DNA of 64,000 bases, taken from Caenispirillum bisanense. Its GTDB lineage: Bacteria; Pseudomonadota; Alphaproteobacteria; Rhodospirillales; Rhodospirillaceae. Shown one piece after another: positions 62,944-64,000 of this stretch; the stretch's first letter is position 1, and each line of letters begins with the position of its first letter. The notes beneath the pieces were generated by a model that worked only from the letters and a program-made list of their open reading frames with translations, was not told the DNA's origin and did no database searches. The stretch lies in the NCBI RefSeq assembly GCF_900230255.1, contig NZ_OCNJ01000005.1, positions 186,001 to 250,000 on the forward strand, given 5' to 3'. A program made the position numbers and the translations under genes.

Positions 62944-64000
62944 ATGCAGAACATCGACTACGAAACCCTGATCCCGAACAACGTCAACCTCGCCGGCGAC
63001 CGCCGCCTGCAGCGCGCGCTGGAGCAGTGGCATCCGAACTTCATCCAGTGGTGGATGGACATGGGCCCCGACGGCTTCCAGGAACTGGACGTCTACCTGC
63101 GCACCGCCATCAGCGTCGACCCCAAGGGCTGGGCCCACTTCGGCTACGTGAAGATGCCGGAATACCGCTGGGGCATCTTCCTGGCGCCGCAGGAGGAAGA
63201 CCGCAAGATCGGCTTCGGCCGCCACAAGGGCGAGCCGGTGTGGCAGGAAGTGCCGGGCGAATACCGCGCCATGCTGCGCCGCCTCATCGCCATCCAGGGC
63301 GACACCGAGCCGGCGTCGGTGGAGCAGCAGCGCCACCTCGGCAAGACGGCGCCGTCGCTCTACGACATGCGCAACCTGTTCCAGGTGAACGTCGAGGAAG
63401 GCCGCCACCTGTGGGCCATGGTCTACCTGCTGCAGGCCTATTTCGGCCGCGACGGCCGCGAGGAAGCGGAAGCCCTGTTGCAGCGCCGCTCGGGCAACGC
63501 CGACAAGCCGCGCATGCTGGGCGCCTTCAACGAGGACACGCCGGACTGGCTGTCGTTCTTCATGTTCACCTTCTTCACCGACCGTGACGGCAAGTACCAG
63601 TTGGAAGCCCTCGCCCAGTCCGGCTTCGACCCGCTGGCGCGCACCACCCGCTTCATGCTGACGGAAGAAGCGCACCACATGTTCGTCGGCGAGACCGGCG
63701 TCGGCCGCACCATCGAGCGCACCTGCCAGGCCATGACCGAGGCCGGCATCACCGACCCGTACAACGTGGACGCCATCCGGGCGCTCGGCGTCATCGATCT
63801 GCCGACGCTGCAGCGCTACGTGAACTTCCACTTCACGGTCAGCATGGACCTGTTCGGCCAGGAGACGTCGACCAACGCCGCCAACGCCTTCAACGCCGGC
63901 ATCAAGGGACGCTACCGCGAGCACGCCATCGACGACGACCATCAGCTGCTCGACAGCACCTACCCGGTGCTGAAGCTGGTCGACGGCCAGTTCCGCACCG
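62944..64000 (+). CDS. boxB: Benzoyl-CoA 2,3-epoxidase subunit BoxB (cut by window end)
   Basis: 352 residues of the di-iron epoxidase are present, with the C terminus beyond the window. MQNIDYETLIPNNVNLAGDRRLQRALEQWHPNFIQWWMDMGP is the family N terminus. The di-iron ligand set is visible as Glu122, Glu152 and His155 (VEEGRH), Asp213 (FTDRDG), Glu242 and His245 (TEEAHH). It epoxidises benzoyl-CoA with O2, taking electrons from the reductase BoxA, whose gene is not in the window. Start is 2 bp after boxC. Confidence 0.96.
   Translation, partial: MQNIDYETLIPNNVNLAGDRRLQRALEQWHPNFIQWWMDMGPDGFQELDVYLRTAISVDPKGWAHFGYVKMPEYRWGIFLAPQEEDRKIGFGRHKGEPVWQEVPGEYRAMLRRLIAIQGDTEPASVEQQRHLGKTAPSLYDMRNLFQVNVEEGRHLWAMVYLLQAYFGRDGREEAEALLQRRSGNADKPRMLGAFNEDTPDWLSFFMFTFFTDRDGKYQLEALAQSGFDPLARTTRFMLTEEAHHMFVGETGVGRTIERTCQAMTEAGITDPYNVDAIRALGVIDLPTLQRYVNFHFTVSMDLFGQETSTNAANAFNAGIKGRYREHAIDDDHQLLDSTYPVLKLVDGQFRT

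Overview
The window is GC-rich DNA from a bacterial chromosome, most likely an alphaproteobacterium of the Rhodospirillales/Azospirillum-like group. The evidence is a cobS-cobT pair for aerobic cobaltochelatase with a J-domain gene and bolA beside it, an ilvB-ilvH-ilvC / leuA / mreBCD-mrdA-rodA block, strong use of GTG starts, and a palindromic intergenic repeat of an alphaproteobacterial type. The taxon is an inference. No phage, transposase, CRISPR array or rRNA gene was seen.

Region 1 (1-32541) is mostly core genome. It holds an LPS-type glycosyltransferase operon (1-2179, minus), the Fe-S factor gene ygfZ, cobT-cobS-J-domain protein (minus), bolA, azlCD, phzF-like, an ArsB/NhaD-type transporter, an AI-2E/PerM exporter, a GlcD-type FAD oxidase, an alpha/beta hydrolase, serB and miaA. 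The branched-chain amino acid operon ilvB-ilvH-ilvC follows, then rpmB, a dienelactone hydrolase, a 5'-nucleotidase, leuA, the elongasome operon mreB-mreC-mreD-mrdA-rodA, and tRNA-Lys(CTT).

Region 2 (32656-51877) is a catabolic island for cyclic amides (lactam, hydantoin or 5-oxoproline type), built from two parallel minus-strand operons. Operon A (40838 to 32722) encodes PxpA, a biotin carrier, a biotin carboxylase, PxpB and PxpC (together the parts of a split urea-carboxylase-like enzyme), then a TorT-family binding protein, a double ABC ATPase and a permease. A LysR regulator is divergent from it. Operon B (51877 to 43105) encodes a second TorT-family binding protein, ABC ATPase, two permeases, and HyuB plus HyuA ATP-dependent hydrolase subunits, followed by an AraC regulator. 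Each operon therefore couples one importer with one chemically different ATP-dependent ring-opening system.

Region 3 (52290-64000) is an aerobic benzoyl-CoA (box) locus. On the minus strand are a nitroreductase, BoxR (HTH fused to a shikimate-kinase-like domain) and a chemoreceptor. On the plus strand are a DUF4863 protein, benzoate-CoA ligase, an alpha/beta hydrolase, BoxD-type aldehyde dehydrogenase, a DUF309 protein, BoxC, and BoxB, which is cut by the window end. TGCA-based boxes, several in the form TATAGTGCA, lie in the divergent promoter, over the DUF309 start codon and in front of boxC; these look like BoxR operators. boxA is not in the window.
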